Source: Barthelona sp. PCE
Lineage: Eukaryota; Metamonada: BaSk clade
Direction: 5' to 3'
DNA: 64,000 bases
Assembly: GCA_040285745.1 (NCBI GenBank)
Contig: JAUFOR010000003.1
Span: 434,001 to 498,000, forward strand
Both the position numbers and the translations under genes were made by a program. A model generated the notes under the pieces. That model was given only the letters and a program-made list of their open reading frames with translations. It ran no database searches and was not told the DNA's origin. Positions 46,301 to 56,803 of this stretch are shown one piece after another. Position 1 is the first letter of the stretch. The number at the start of each line of letters is the position of its first letter.

Positions 46301-49300
46301 AGAAGGGGATCGAGCCACTCATCGATGTTCTCAAAAAGGAACGGAATACCAAAGGACATTGCGTTCTCCAGATCACGCTGCCACTTGGGATTCTCAAAGG
46401 AAGAAATCTTGAGACCATCAGCTCCGAAATATGACTTCAGGAACTTGGACGCCTGCAAGTGGGGATCAATGAGACCGATACCAAGCTTAGGTGATTTAAG
46501 GGTGATGATTGCGTTCTGCACGTTGAATGTATCATTGGGTAGACCTTGGGCGACCCAGTTCGATACTTCAATGTCACTACTCTCAAATGCTTCGATTCTC
46601 CAATCCGAATTAGTATTCGTCTTGGTGCCAGGGCGTGAGAACGGAATGCCTCTACGGATGAGATCATCAACACATCCCTTCATGAGCTTGGCTCTGTATT
46701 GTAAATCAAAGGGAGCAAGGTACGACATGAAGAGAGAAATAAGCAGTGCGTTACCAGGAATCTCCGATGTCTGAACCAACAGTTGCTCCTTCTTCTCTGC
46801 CCAACGAACTTCTTCGTCGCCGAGACCACCAAGTAGTTCTTCAGCAGCCTCGAGCTGAGCTTCTTGATCAGCAACGATCTTTGCCAGCTCCTTCTCTTCC
46901 TTCTTCTTGATTGTGAACTCAGCATTGAGACGTTCAGTGGTCTCCTTTAGCTCGCGGATCTCGTTCTTGATGAGATCAAGATCAGACTGGAGCTTTGATA
47001 GACGCTTTTCAGCCTCACGGACTGCTCGCTGTTTAGGCTCGACGGTTCTGAATGTGAGGTAGAAATGTACGTTACCACTGACGAACTTCCACAGCTTGAG
47101 CGCGGCACGTGAGACCGTCTTGAGACGAGCCTCGTTAATGTCTGCCTTTTTCAAAATTTTCTGGATCTGCTTGATATTATCGTGTCTGAACCTTGTCTGA
47201 TCAATGTTTTCGAGCTCAAGCTTCAAGTTTGCGTTAGCAAGAATACTCTGAATGGATGACCATGATGTATCACGGTGACCCATTAGGAGAGCAACTGTTG
47301 CAAGAACTGCACGAACCTGCTCTGTGGGTGCCTTAAGAGCACGTGCTTCCATAATCTCCTGACGAGAAAGACCTGCAAGAGTATCCTTAGCAGCCTCAAG
47401 GGCAGGGAGGGCGGCGTTAAGAGCAGCCTCAGCCTCAGCCTTGTCGATAGAAATACGCTCATGCTCAATGTGTAACTCCTTTTCTTTTTCTTGGGCAATT
47501 TCCTGCTTCTCAGCAGTGATACCCTGCATTTCTTTAATCTGTTTAAGAAGTTCTTCATTTTCACCCTGTTTCTGCACAATTTGCTTATGCTTTTCAACAA
47601 GAGCTTCCGACATGATACCGACTTCATTACGAGCTGACGAGATCTTAGAAAGACCTTCATCAAGACGCTCAATTGAACGCTTATATTCGCTCTCAAGAGA
47701 TGCACACTTTGAAATGTAAAGATGCAAGAAATCGAGGAAATTGCTGGGTGAAACAAATACAGAACGCTTCTGACTCACAAAGATATCTTGAGCCTTGGCA
47801 CAGACTTCCTCATGCAAATGACAGATTTCGTCAGTGATATCGATCAAGTACTTCTGATCGATATCAATGGATTGCAACTGTGCAGATGCAACACTGAAAA
47901 GTGCCTCCTTTGACCAAGAGTCGTACCAATCAATGACTGTGTTCGACAAAAGACCTGGGAATGACTGACAGCGATGACGCAGCACCTCCTTATTGAAAGA
48001 GAAACACAGCACAATGTGTAAGTTATCACGACACTTGTTCACAAAGTAGTTCCAACAGTTCTCCTTGGTGTCGATCAAACCAAGGTTCTTCACCTCAGAA
48101 CGGACACCATCAATGATCTTCAGCTTTTCTTCCGGTGGGAAGAGTGCTGGAACCATACCAGTTGTCAAGAGGTTGTTAATAAACTCAAGGAATGATTCAT
48201 CAACAACATGTGCATCAGTAAAGAGGAAGACAATCTTCTTATTCTCAAGACCAAGACGCAAAAACATAGCTGCAAGATCTTCTCTGAACTGCAGTTCATC
48301 ATAATTCTTACTGAGTGTAATCTCAAAAAGTTCCATACGCGCAATATAAGCTGCGAAACGAGTTAGTGTCTTCTTTCCAGAACCACCAACACCCATCAGC
48401 AACGCGTTACCACGTGGCATCTGAATGATACGGAGCAGTGATGCGAGGTGACGGAGACACTCATCGAAAAGAATGATGGGCAGCTTGTGTGCCTTGTTCT
48501 TCATGTTATGTGTCTCCAAGTATTGTGCAGCAACGGTCTTAAGCTCGTCAAATGAGTCGACGGGCTCATACAAATCAGGCATCATACGCTCGCCCATCTC
48601 ATCGATGGACATAAAATCGCAGTAAAGAAGCTCCTTATTGCGAATAACGCTTTCAATATCAATGCGGTGCTGGTTGTCGCCCTTCTTATAGATGAACGAA
48701 TCAAAGTTACTGCTGACGTACTCCTTAATCTTTGTTTCAATATTCTTGCGTTCAGATTCCTCAATGAGCTTATCGTGGAAAATACGCATGGCTTCGTGCA
48801 TCCACAACTGTAAAAGACCTTCAGGCTTACCGAACTTTTCGGGTGTAGACAGTAAAAGACCTTCAAATACACGTGAAATATCACGGAGATTAAAAGTGTA
48901 GTGGAATTTAGCAGGGGTGGGACTGAGCGAAGTGACAACGTAATCATAAAGATCAAGTTGCGTCTGAACGATACCCTTCGTCAAAGTCTGGAATTCATCA
49001 GGGAATGCGTCCAAGTGATGAGAGAGGATGCTATCATAAATGTGACGAAGTGAGTCACCAGTGGAGGAGAGCACATTGATGAAACAGAAGTGTGAAACAA
49101 AACGCTCATCAACGTTGTTACGACCACCTTTAGGTGATGTCATGGCAGAAATGAAACGCAAATCTTTGAGTGTCATCCATGAGCGGGACTCAACGCGCTG
49201 GTACATACCTGAGTATTCGAGGATCTGTTTGAGTAGCGCAATGGGTTGCTGAGTACCGTAAATATCAATTCGGGGCATGTTGACGTCATCCAAGAATACA

Positions 49301-52300
49301 TTCAGAACCTTACCATAAGGAGGACCATAAATATTTGATGATCTTGAATCAATGTTCTCTTCTAGCGTACGTTGGATATCAAGAGATGTAGTACGTGCAG
49401 AGAAATTAAATTGTAACAACTGTGTCTTATCCGGATCGTTGAGGGCTGGATCCATCAGGAATTTCTGGATGGTGACGGTTTTTGCTGTACCTGAATCACC
49501 AATAACCAAGAAAGGACTGTTTGGTGACATTGTCTGAATGAGATATGAAAGACAAACCGTCTCCTTGTTGGGTACAAGGATCTCAGAGAATTTACCGCTC
49601 TTTGGAGGAACGTATTCACTGACCTTGTTGTTCCAATGTGTCCAGTAGCATTCGTTAACGTTAAGTGGATCGAAAACAAACACAAAATCAAACAGTGTAT
49701 CTGCATCACTGTGAGGGAGATCACCGACGCTAACACGACCTCCTGCGGCCTTGATAAGTGAACGACCGGAGAGAGCCTTGATATGCTGATCCAACTGACC
49801 GCGGTAGTCTGGCTCGAGGAGAGCACCAATAGACCAAACGAGACAGAAGAGGAAGATGGACTCGACAACGTCGCTTTCCAAGCTTACCTTCTCATCCAAG
49901 TTCTCGGTAGCAGCCAAAAACTGATCGAAGAAGGTATCAAACATAATTGTAAGCTGCTTGATGAGATTAACATCGGTTGAAGGGATGGCAGTCTTGGGGA
50001 CCTCGCTGTACACACCGTTCCAAACACCTGTAAACATCCACTCGATAAGCTTACGTACATAACGAACGAAGAGATCAAAGACCATTGGCCTGTAATCTTC
50101 AGGAAGATGTGAAAGCCATGTTTGGAAGAAGGGTTCGTAACGAAGATCCTTGGGATCAACCCACACCATACCACAACGTGAAACAGTAGCGGGAGATGCG
50201 TAGTTAAGGTTGGAAACTTCAAAGAGAAGTGAACAATATTGTTTGAGGTTGATAGACTCATTGTTAGGCAACGTTAAGAGTCTATTGTCGTCCATGACAG
50301 AGTTCATTGACTCAATCCAAATGGTATCGACATCACCATCAAATACAATATAACGACGCTCGTTCTTACCCTCAGGTAGAGGCTGGTTGATAACACGGAA
50401 AATGTTGGATAGAAGACCATCGGTCCAGTCACGTGTGGCAGGATCCAGAACACCATACAGCTCGTGTACTTCTTGAGCCTTGGGGTTGAGAACATAAAGT
50501 CTTGTGGGTAGTCCCATCGAAGTCTGGGCCTTTGAAAGCGTGTTGATAACGACAGATTTACCACCACATGTAGGTCCTACAACCATAGTCGCGTGACGGG
50601 TCATCATTGTCTCATATAGCTGGACGATCTTATCAACCTGTTTCTCAAGAACTTGATAGTTACTCTTGGTGAGTTGTTCTTCAACTGCAGCAACGAAATC
50701 AGGATAACGCTGCTGAGGAATACGAACGTTGGGGAAAAGATCATTAACGAGACCAAGGAAAAGAGGTACATCGTCATAGATGAACTTGGGAAGGTTAGCA
50801 TCACGAAGCGCTCTCATTAATAGGAGTTCTTCAGGCAGATTATCCGGGTTGTTACGTTTAAACTTACCAGCCATAACAAGAACTGACTTAAGAGCACGAA
50901 GACCGAAATCATAGTGCTTCTGCTTTGAAAGCTGCTCCTTTGAGAGTTTATACAAAACAACCATCTTCCTCGAAAGAAGTTTGGCTGTCTGGAAACCCTC
51001 AGAGTAAAGCATAATCTCACAGATAAGATCGAGATCAGGAACAACCATGACTACCGGACGGAACTGAGCCTTCAGGTTATCAGGCAGTTCTGTACGACCG
51101 GCGTAACCGGGGTTCATGGTAATAAAGATACCAACAGTGTTTCTGAGTTTAATCTCAACGTTCTCGAATTGGAAAGAATCAACACGATTACGAAGAGCAC
51201 GCTGGATAGTTCTGATCTGCGTTGATACGACGGAAAGAACTTCAGGCTTGATACGGTTGAACTCATCGAAACAACCAAATGCACCGACTGAACAAAGACC
51301 GGAGAAAGTTCGGCCAAGCGCAGTGGTATCAAGACCATCAGAAGCGTTGATGACACGGAAAGGACGCCAAAGACTCTTTGCAAGATCCTTGACAGTCTCT
51401 GTCTTACCAGTACCGGCAGGACCAGCGGGGGAACCACCAAGGCAAAGCTCAAGAGCCTGTGTGAGTGTCATGTAACAACGATCAGTAAGTGGTGTGATGA
51501 CCAAACGAGATGGGATGCCCATGTACTCATAGTCAAAGGGGAGAACACCATTACATTGACGCGCTTCAACAATCTTTGTGCTATTATTGAAATAGAATCT
51601 TAATTGACTCTCCCAAGCGAAATCGTTGACTTCAATGATGGAATCTCTAATGAAATTCTCGAGGATACCCTTGGAGTGAACCTTAAGGATAGTAAGAGTG
51701 TTGAGCTTCTTACGTAACTGTTTGTTCTTTGTCGTAGACATAGTGTCAACAACATAAGTAAGTTCAGCTGCGAGGGAGTTGTTGAGATCCTTCATAACAT
51801 TCTTGTTACCCTGCTTGAACTGTTCGAAACAATCCTCAATCAGGAAAGTGAAGTAAATCTCAGACACAGAGCAGATGACCTGACCAAGTGTCTTCTCGTA
51901 CCACTTAATCACCTTCTTCTGATCATCGTTTGTGGAAAGATAATCCCAAAGTGAGACAGCAGTCTGTCTCTTGAGAGATTGACGCATCATCTTCACGACG
52001 CTAGTGAACCAAATCTCAACAGAAGTGTTGTCTTGCAATAGAATAGGCTCTTCAAAGAGGAGCTCTTCCTTTTGAGAAGACATGAGACCCTGGATCTTCT
52101 TAACACCCTGTGGAACAATCAAATGATCAGCACCCTGACAAATCTTGATGACGTGGTGCTGAATATCACTAATCTCGCTTGTACCGAGCATGGAAAGAAG
52201 TTCATCATCTGAGATGAAATAGAAACGGGGGAAAAGCTGACGCTTGGAGTTCAGGTAATTAGTCAATGACTTCTGACACTCTTCAAGTGATTTAAGTAAC

Positions 52301-55300
52301 TTGGTGAGTACTTCAAGACGCTCAGGCTTAAGACAGTTCTTCAGAACATTAGGTTCCTTCTCAGCTTCGAGCATAACTTGCTTGAAAGTCTGATCAACAG
52401 TCTCAAAAACTTTGGTTTCCTTTGGCAATTGAGAACGGATATCCTCCGAATCAAGATAAATTGCCTCCAGATAAATCCATTTCATTTGAACCTTGAGCCA
52501 GATGTCAACCAATTGATCGATGCTACTGAGATAGCGTTCCCATTTCTGCACATCATTCAAGAAATTTGAAATATACTTGGAGCCCTGCAATGACTGGAGA
52601 ACACCAAGGTTATCTTCAAGAATCTCTTGGATTTGATCGATATCCTTAAGTACACTTCCCTTGATCTGATCGTTCTTTGTGTAAATACTGAATTTAAAAT
52701 CGAGGATACTCCAATGATCATTGATATCACGGAGTGAGATTTCAATTTGCAGTTCACGGTTAGCAAGAATGGAAATATCACTAATCTCCTTCTCGTACTT
52801 GAAAAGAGAGAGGGAGTAGATTGCCTGTAATGTGAGCTCATCTTCATCGAAAGTAGACTTGGTGAGGTCACTGAGCATCTTAAAGTGACGAGGACGCAGT
52901 GAAGGTGACTTGAGAATCTCAAGAATAGGTATGAGCTTCTGGTAATCCTTGAACATGGTTGAGAATAAACGGAAATTCTTGAAGTTGGTGAAATTCTTCT
53001 TCTTAGCTTCAACCTTAAAGACCTTAAAGTTACGATCGAGGAAATCACTGAAGACTTCAACACTGAGTTCCTTAAAGGTTAACGATTGGTAACCCTCTAG
53101 TTCGCGTTGGAACTTCTCGAAGAACTCAAAGAGATGATTGAGTAGATTCATATTTTTGTTGATATATGAAAGATCCTCGAATGATTTAAGAGGGAGACTG
53201 AAAAGTCTGATTGAATAAATCAAATCTTCTCTTGTTTCATTGAGAGTGATGAGATCAGACTTGAATGCCAAATAGACCTTATAGTTCTGAAAGATATCGT
53301 TGTGGATATCAGGACCTTTTGTCATGAAGAATTCACGTTCGCTCTTCAACTGAACAACGAAATCATCAATGCGACGCTCTGTCTCATTGGTGAATTTAGC
53401 CTTCAGCTCACTCAGTGAACGTTCGACAGTCTTACCGAGATCGAGCAATGATTCCCATGTAGCCTGAAGCGTTTGAACATGATTCAATTCTTCATCAGCA
53501 ATTCCAAAGTTATAATACTTCAAAAGATGGAAATATTCCTCAATCTCCTTAATTAATTCCTCGACAATGAGGTTCTCCTTAGACAAAGAGTCAAGGGTCT
53601 TGAGTAAACTCTTGAGACTAGCAATATTGTCAACAGGATTTTCGATCTTGGTCTTGTACATGGTGTGCTTACCGAGCACCTTGTTGAGTTGCTCCTGTGC
53701 GTGTTCGTGGATAATACCGCAGATGGTCATCTTAATATCTTTGCTCAACTGGGATATAACATCCTTAATAGCTGAGCAGTCGATGAGTAAGAACTGACAA
53801 CGAATGAAATCATGCATGGAAAGAACTTCTGCCTCTGCCTTCACATATGTGTTTAAGATGTGATAAAGAGCCTGGAAGTTAACTTCACGCTCAATTCTGT
53901 TCTTGAGTGAAGTTGAAATATCGGTCGAGTTGAACGACCAAACACGCTCATAACGATACCATTGACGCTCAAACTTCTTGAGTTTGAGAAGAACACCATC
54001 AAGACGAACGTTAAACATTTCAGTAAACTGCTTGACGATGGGGGTTTTCACAATATCAGTGTAGAAGGAGTACTTAAAGTAGCCTTCTTCTTCATTCTCA
54101 AATACCCTGACTGGAGAGCATGAATTTCTCATCCAACGAGGAATGCATCTGAAGCAATCAAAGAGAACCTGAAGAACACGTCCACTGTACTTGATGAAAT
54201 CACTCCAGTTGGGGGAGAAAATAACATCAGGAGGTTGGAACACTGTGGAGATCTTGAAGCTAGGCCTCTTTGCGAGGAAGATCTTATCTAAGTTCTTGAG
54301 TGAGACCTTGAGACACTTGACCAGGGCATCAAACACCTTCTTCTCACTATAGCTGTACAATTTGAGAAGTGCACTGTTTGATCCTGATGTGATACCAAAC
54401 AGGAGGTTTTCTATCTTGACGAGACACTCACTTATTTGGTTGTAATATGGGAGAATCTTGTTGAGGTTTTCAACTGATTCGAATTGTAATTGTTCGGCAA
54501 ACTCTTGAATATCAATGAGATTGCCAAAGTAATCACGTGTATAAGTAAAATTACTGTTCTCTGCTGTTGCATCAACGGATCTGCTGCTGAGCAATGCGAT
54601 TCCCTCAATATTTGTTAGTGAAACATCAATGTCAGTGAGGAAGCGCTTGAGAGAAGTAATAACAGACTGGAAGTTCTTAACGTCCTCCCTTAAATCCTTG
54701 AGTAATGAATATACCGAAAGTGAGTTCCAGTTTGTCTCTGACTGGTAAAAACGACTGAACTTCTTATCGAGAACTTTAAGACGATTGGCGACGAGAGTTA
54801 GTTCAAGCTCCGAGAGTGAATCAATGAGCGTGTCATAACCTGCAAGGAACTGTTCCATTTCATTCTTAAGACTGATGTACTTCGAATGCTGAAGACAACA
54901 ATTGGATACAGTCTCGTTGATGGGATAGGGTACCTTTGCGTCGAGCATCTTTCCTTCCTCAATGATAAGCTGCAATTCTTTGCTGAAAACAACTTCATAT
55001 TTGGACACAGAAAGTTCGTCTGTCACTTGATGGATGACGCGCTTAACAATAGGTTGTTTCAGTAAAGAGAGAGCCTTGAGAGCTGAAGAAGAGTTCCATT
55101 CTTCGAAACGACGAATTTCTTCGTCTCTAATAAGCTTAGCAACCTCAAAATAACGATGTTTGACTTCAACACCGACTGTCTCACTCTCCAAATTAGGGAA
55201 ATGCTTCTTGAAGACAAGGAAAGGTTTTTTCAGCTTCTGGAAAAGTGAACGTTCCCATTGCAAGAAGCCTGCCAATGGAGGGAAACGTTTTGGGATCGGA

Positions 55301-56574
55301 GGATTTTCTAAGTTACTGATAAATTCTTCTTCGATCTTGTTGGTCTTAATAATAAATTGTTTCAGGATAGTTTCAAACTTCTCATTAAGGTTTTGTTCGA
55401 ATTTCTCACTCAAATTCTCATTATTACGGAAATTCTTTAAGAACTTAAATATCTTCTCAGGTTGTTCGAAATCAATTTGATTAAATATCTCATTCAACAA
55501 TTTAAGAGAGATTTTCTCTAATTCCAATAATTGTGAATTAAAATTCTCAAAAAGATTAAAGAATATTTTAATTGAATCATCACGAATGATGATATTCTTA
55601 AAAGGATTAATGCTAGAATCTAGACTCTTAATGAGATCGATGAGATTCTTCTCGTAGTTCTCATCTGAACTAATCTCCAACTTCTTCAATTCAATTAAAA
55701 GTTCCTTATGAGTGAGATAAACATTCAAAATATTTAGACTTTTCTCAAAAATCTTCTCGAGGTTCTCTAACACATTTTTGGATGTTGGGATGAGTTTACG
55801 GATCTCATTAAAGTTTGTTATAACTCGTTCCCCATCTGTATTAACACTAATAATATTACCAGTATTCAAAAAATTCTGAAAATAGGTGAGAATCTCCAAA
55901 CTAATTTTGAAGAACTCCTTTTCAAACTTATAGTTCTTTTTAAGGATCTTAATAAAGAATCTACTGATTAAATTAATTAAATCTTCATAAATCTTGATGA
56001 AAATCTTGTTCTTCTTAAACAAGCTGAAAATTAACTTAAGATTGGTGAATAGGTTGGTTAATGATTCTTCTATGACGTATAAGTCTTCATTTTCAAGAAT
56101 CTTAAACGATCTTTCCAACAAAAAGAGGAATTTTGAAATTTCTGTGAAATTGTTCTTCAAATTGTTTAAATATAAGAGGAATGAATCGTTCTCCTTGAAA
56201 ATGGGGGACTTTTGTGCTAAATCATAGAAATATGTAAACCTTAAACTACGTTGACGATGATAATCAAGAAAACTCAACAAATCTCCAACGAACTTCTTTT
56301 CTAACTCCTTCTCGACCTCGTATCGAAGCCAAGTTCCAAACTCCTCCTTATCTACGACTGACATATCAAAACCAAGACTAGATTGTGCTTGTTCGGTTTG
56401 ACGCACGAAACGGCGAATATCAACATCGGGACAGAGATGTAAGAATACTGTAAGAAGCTGGGAAAGACTACGGAGCGAAAACGAACCTTCTAAGCCCGAA
56501 ATACTAACTGAGGTAGCTCCTGAGATTGTACCTGTACCTGTTATGCCTGCTGAGGCTGGGTTAAGACCATTCAT
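43345..56574 (-). CDS. DNAH10: Axonemal inner-arm dynein heavy chain, DNAH10-like (I1 beta)
   Basis: A complete 4409-residue dynein heavy chain in one uninterrupted 13.2 kb frame. The order is tail (1 to ~1300), linker, then six AAA modules. AAA1 carries GPAGTGKTETVKDL near residue 1715 and Walker B FDEFNRI. AAA2 carries GPTCGGKSVVINTL near 2000. AAA3 carries GDSGTAKTVTI near 2360. AAA4 carries GVGGSGKKTLTRFAAYI near 2730. The stalk coiled coils and microtubule-binding domain lie at about 2950-3240, and the C-terminal domain ends NAMGEGLVFEAYL. The AAA2 region (LNPKAQEVHELYGVLDPATRDWTDG) resembles DNAH10 rather than DNAH2 or outer-arm chains. Family knowledge: DNAH10 is the I1/f inner-arm beta chain that shapes flagellar waveform. 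Stop TAA is followed by A. The tail at about 55270-56220 is unusually AT-rich and Asn/Lys/Phe/Ile-rich. Confidence 0.93.
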   Translation of the reverse strand: MNGLNPASAGITGTGTISGATSVSISGLEGSFSLRSLSQLLTVFLHLCPDVDIRRFVRQTEQAQSSLGFDMSVVDKEEFGTWLRYEVEKELEKKFVGDLLSFLDYHRQRSLRFTYFYDLAQKSPIFKENDSFLLYLNNLKNNFTEISKFLFLLERSFKILENEDLYVIEESLTNLFTNLKLIFSLFKKNKIFIKIYEDLINLISRFFIKILKKNYKFEKEFFKISLEILTYFQNFLNTGNIISVNTDGERVITNFNEIRKLIPTSKNVLENLEKIFEKSLNILNVYLTHKELLIELKKLEISSDENYEKNLIDLIKSLDSSINPFKNIIIRDDSIKIFFNLFENFNSQLLELEKISLKLLNEIFNQIDFEQPEKIFKFLKNFRNNENLSEKFEQNLNEKFETILKQFIIKTNKIEEEFISNLENPPIPKRFPPLAGFLQWERSLFQKLKKPFLVFKKHFPNLESETVGVEVKHRYFEVAKLIRDEEIRRFEEWNSSSALKALSLLKQPIVKRVIHQVTDELSVSKYEVVFSKELQLIIEEGKMLDAKVPYPINETVSNCCLQHSKYISLKNEMEQFLAGYDTLIDSLSELELTLVANRLKVLDKKFSRFYQSETNWNSLSVYSLLKDLREDVKNFQSVITSLKRFLTDIDVSLTNIEGIALLSSRSVDATAENSNFTYTRDYFGNLIDIQEFAEQLQFESVENLNKILPYYNQISECLVKIENLLFGITSGSNSALLKLYSYSEKKVFDALVKCLKVSLKNLDKIFLAKRPSFKISTVFQPPDVIFSPNWSDFIKYSGRVLQVLFDCFRCIPRWMRNSCSPVRVFENEEEGYFKYSFYTDIVKTPIVKQFTEMFNVRLDGVLLKLKKFERQWYRYERVWSFNSTDISTSLKNRIEREVNFQALYHILNTYVKAEAEVLSMHDFIRCQFLLIDCSAIKDVISQLSKDIKMTICGIIHEHAQEQLNKVLGKHTMYKTKIENPVDNIASLKSLLKTLDSLSKENLIVEELIKEIEEYFHLLKYYNFGIADEELNHVQTLQATWESLLDLGKTVERSLSELKAKFTNETERRIDDFVVQLKSEREFFMTKGPDIHNDIFQNYKVYLAFKSDLITLNETREDLIYSIRLFSLPLKSFEDLSYINKNMNLLNHLFEFFEKFQRELEGYQSLTFKELSVEVFSDFLDRNFKVFKVEAKKKNFTNFKNFRLFSTMFKDYQKLIPILEILKSPSLRPRHFKMLSDLTKSTFDEDELTLQAIYSLSLFKYEKEISDISILANRELQIEISLRDINDHWSILDFKFSIYTKNDQIKGSVLKDIDQIQEILEDNLGVLQSLQGSKYISNFLNDVQKWERYLSSIDQLVDIWLKVQMKWIYLEAIYLDSEDIRSQLPKETKVFETVDQTFKQVMLEAEKEPNVLKNCLKPERLEVLTKLLKSLEECQKSLTNYLNSKRQLFPRFYFISDDELLSMLGTSEISDIQHHVIKICQGADHLIVPQGVKKIQGLMSSQKEELLFEEPILLQDNTSVEIWFTSVVKMMRQSLKRQTAVSLWDYLSTNDDQKKVIKWYEKTLGQVICSVSEIYFTFLIEDCFEQFKQGNKNVMKDLNNSLAAELTYVVDTMSTTKNKQLRKKLNTLTILKVHSKGILENFIRDSIIEVNDFAWESQLRFYFNNSTKIVEARQCNGVLPFDYEYMGIPSRLVITPLTDRCYMTLTQALELCLGGSPAGPAGTGKTETVKDLAKSLWRPFRVINASDGLDTTALGRTFSGLCSVGAFGCFDEFNRIKPEVLSVVSTQIRTIQRALRNRVDSFQFENVEIKLRNTVGIFITMNPGYAGRTELPDNLKAQFRPVVMVVPDLDLICEIMLYSEGFQTAKLLSRKMVVLYKLSKEQLSKQKHYDFGLRALKSVLVMAGKFKRNNPDNLPEELLLMRALRDANLPKFIYDDVPLFLGLVNDLFPNVRIPQQRYPDFVAAVEEQLTKSNYQVLEKQVDKIVQLYETMMTRHATMVVGPTCGGKSVVINTLSKAQTSMGLPTRLYVLNPKAQEVHELYGVLDPATRDWTDGLLSNIFRVINQPLPEGKNERRYIVFDGDVDTIWIESMNSVMDDNRLLTLPNNESINLKQYCSLLFEVSNLNYASPATVSRCGMVWVDPKDLRYEPFFQTWLSHLPEDYRPMVFDLFVRYVRKLIEWMFTGVWNGVYSEVPKTAIPSTDVNLIKQLTIMFDTFFDQFLAATENLDEKVSLESDVVESIFLFCLVWSIGALLEPDYRGQLDQHIKALSGRSLIKAAGGRVSVGDLPHSDADTLFDFVFVFDPLNVNECYWTHWNNKVSEYVPPKSGKFSEILVPNKETVCLSYLIQTMSPNSPFLVIGDSGTAKTVTIQKFLMDPALNDPDKTQLLQFNFSARTTSLDIQRTLEENIDSRSSNIYGPPYGKVLNVFLDDVNMPRIDIYGTQQPIALLKQILEYSGMYQRVESRSWMTLKDLRFISAMTSPKGGRNNVDERFVSHFCFINVLSSTGDSLRHIYDSILSHHLDAFPDEFQTLTKGIVQTQLDLYDYVVTSLSPTPAKFHYTFNLRDISRVFEGLLLSTPEKFGKPEGLLQLWMHEAMRIFHDKLIEESERKNIETKIKEYVSSNFDSFIYKKGDNQHRIDIESVIRNKELLYCDFMSIDEMGERMMPDLYEPVDSFDELKTVAAQYLETHNMKNKAHKLPIILFDECLRHLASLLRIIQMPRGNALLMGVGGSGKKTLTRFAAYIARMELFEITLSKNYDELQFREDLAAMFLRLGLENKKIVFLFTDAHVVDESFLEFINNLLTTGMVPALFPPEEKLKIIDGVRSEVKNLGLIDTKENCWNYFVNKCRDNLHIVLCFSFNKEVLRHRCQSFPGLLSNTVIDWYDSWSKEALFSVASAQLQSIDIDQKYLIDITDEICHLHEEVCAKAQDIFVSQKRSVFVSPSNFLDFLHLYISKCASLESEYKRSIERLDEGLSKISSARNEVGIMSEALVEKHKQIVQKQGENEELLKQIKEMQGITAEKQEIAQEKEKELHIEHERISIDKAEAEAALNAALPALEAAKDTLAGLSRQEIMEARALKAPTEQVRAVLATVALLMGHRDTSWSSIQSILANANLKLELENIDQTRFRHDNIKQIQKILKKADINEARLKTVSRAALKLWKFVSGNVHFYLTFRTVEPKQRAVREAEKRLSKLQSDLDLIKNEIRELKETTERLNAEFTIKKKEEKELAKIVADQEAQLEAAEELLGGLGDEEVRWAEKKEQLLVQTSEIPGNALLISLFMSYLAPFDLQYRAKLMKGCVDDLIRRGIPFSRPGTKTNTNSDWRIEAFESSDIEVSNWVAQGLPNDTFNVQNAIITLKSPKLGIGLIDPHLQASKFLKSYFGADGLKISSFENPKWQRDLENAMSFGIPFLFENIDEWLDPLLMSVFDSQSKNSNDIVFNDKVITLDVNFRIFFSCKIANPNFSSDIQTKLQLVNFNLSQDGLNEQLLNVTIQHEKRFLEEERLKLIQTISKNKQSLHDFEIMILRLLNNASGNLLKNYELIETLRGIKKNVREVTESLKTADKTRESIEKARMVYEPVSRRGTILFFALFNLNLISNMYEYSLASFLQVFKQSFTDAPAVGLSVLERLEAIQETVTYLIFEYACLGLFTTHKLLFAFSMCVQIFKEEIDPNLLSFFLKGNLSLSEIDVPNDIVELGYTTQQWKDITLLTTLSPVFIDLQVIVRSEEFLEWSKLQEPERIPAPGTYSELEGFEKLCLLRCVRHDRITQAVSLYIMSKMGERFVNPPVLTYQRVLNASDSISPVVFILSPGADPASEVEKLAFKAGLIQSGRYKSLSLGQGQDVIAEQMVRTGAQRGHWILLQNCHLLRSWLKRFEKLLEDVLVEGGDDKKGGVHKEFRLFLTTSPIKDFPLGILQRSVKVVTEPPNGLMPNILNNYARVSDETYDLSDHGRYHDLIYTVAFFHSVIQERKKYGKIGWNVSYEFTESDFMVSLTLLATYLNLAQQDNDGEIPWSTLRYLIGEAMYGGRVSDDWDRRILNCYLKEYMGEFLFDDFQTFHFYKDDDFAYVLPEAEKQKDYIGFVEKLPLFDKPALLGLHPNAEIQYNKDCTRSLFLNMIELQPREVSKGKGDSLDYAMRIITDILKALPDPFDIPLIRKENIDDVPTPTQIVLLQELERFNVLCTLIDKSLNELLRAMRGEVGMSIELDSILRALEAGQIPELWKKQAPPTRKALGGWIQHFHRRHKQYIEWIEEEPIVMWLSGLHVPESYLTALVQTTCRRNEWALDHTTLVSRILDVRDPSTIHQRPADGCYITGLYLEGAGWDMDTHQLRPQEHKELITEIPIVHIVPIEAHRARLEITNSFHTPVYFTSDRRNAMGEGLVFEAYLPTQEHESFWILQSVALVLNTS

Positions 56575-56803
56575 ATCCTTGTGTATATGCTCTAACTAAA
56601 TGTACAAACTAAGAGAAGGATGCAAAGGGTAAAACATTTGTTTAAACTAAGCTTGTTATCCCCGAACGCCAACACCTGGTGCATTGGTATTTAATCCCGA
56701 TTTGAAGGTCTCGCATACTCAAGAACCTCGAAAACTCGTATTTTTCTTTATTTCTTTCTTTGATTTTATTCGTGGCTTTTTGTGTTTTTGAAAGCATATA
56801 AAA
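56575..56803. promoter_or_regulatory. Divergent promoter region of dynein and KXD1-like genes
   Basis: 229 bp between start codons. No convincing TCAY initiator is present close to either ATG; a pyrimidine tract lies at 56738-56768 on the plus strand. Confidence 0.3.

Noticed and set aside
43368-54998. Many open frames of 60-230 codons inside the dynein gene
   Set aside because: Shadows of a long coding region with strong codon bias; none has motifs or an initiator.
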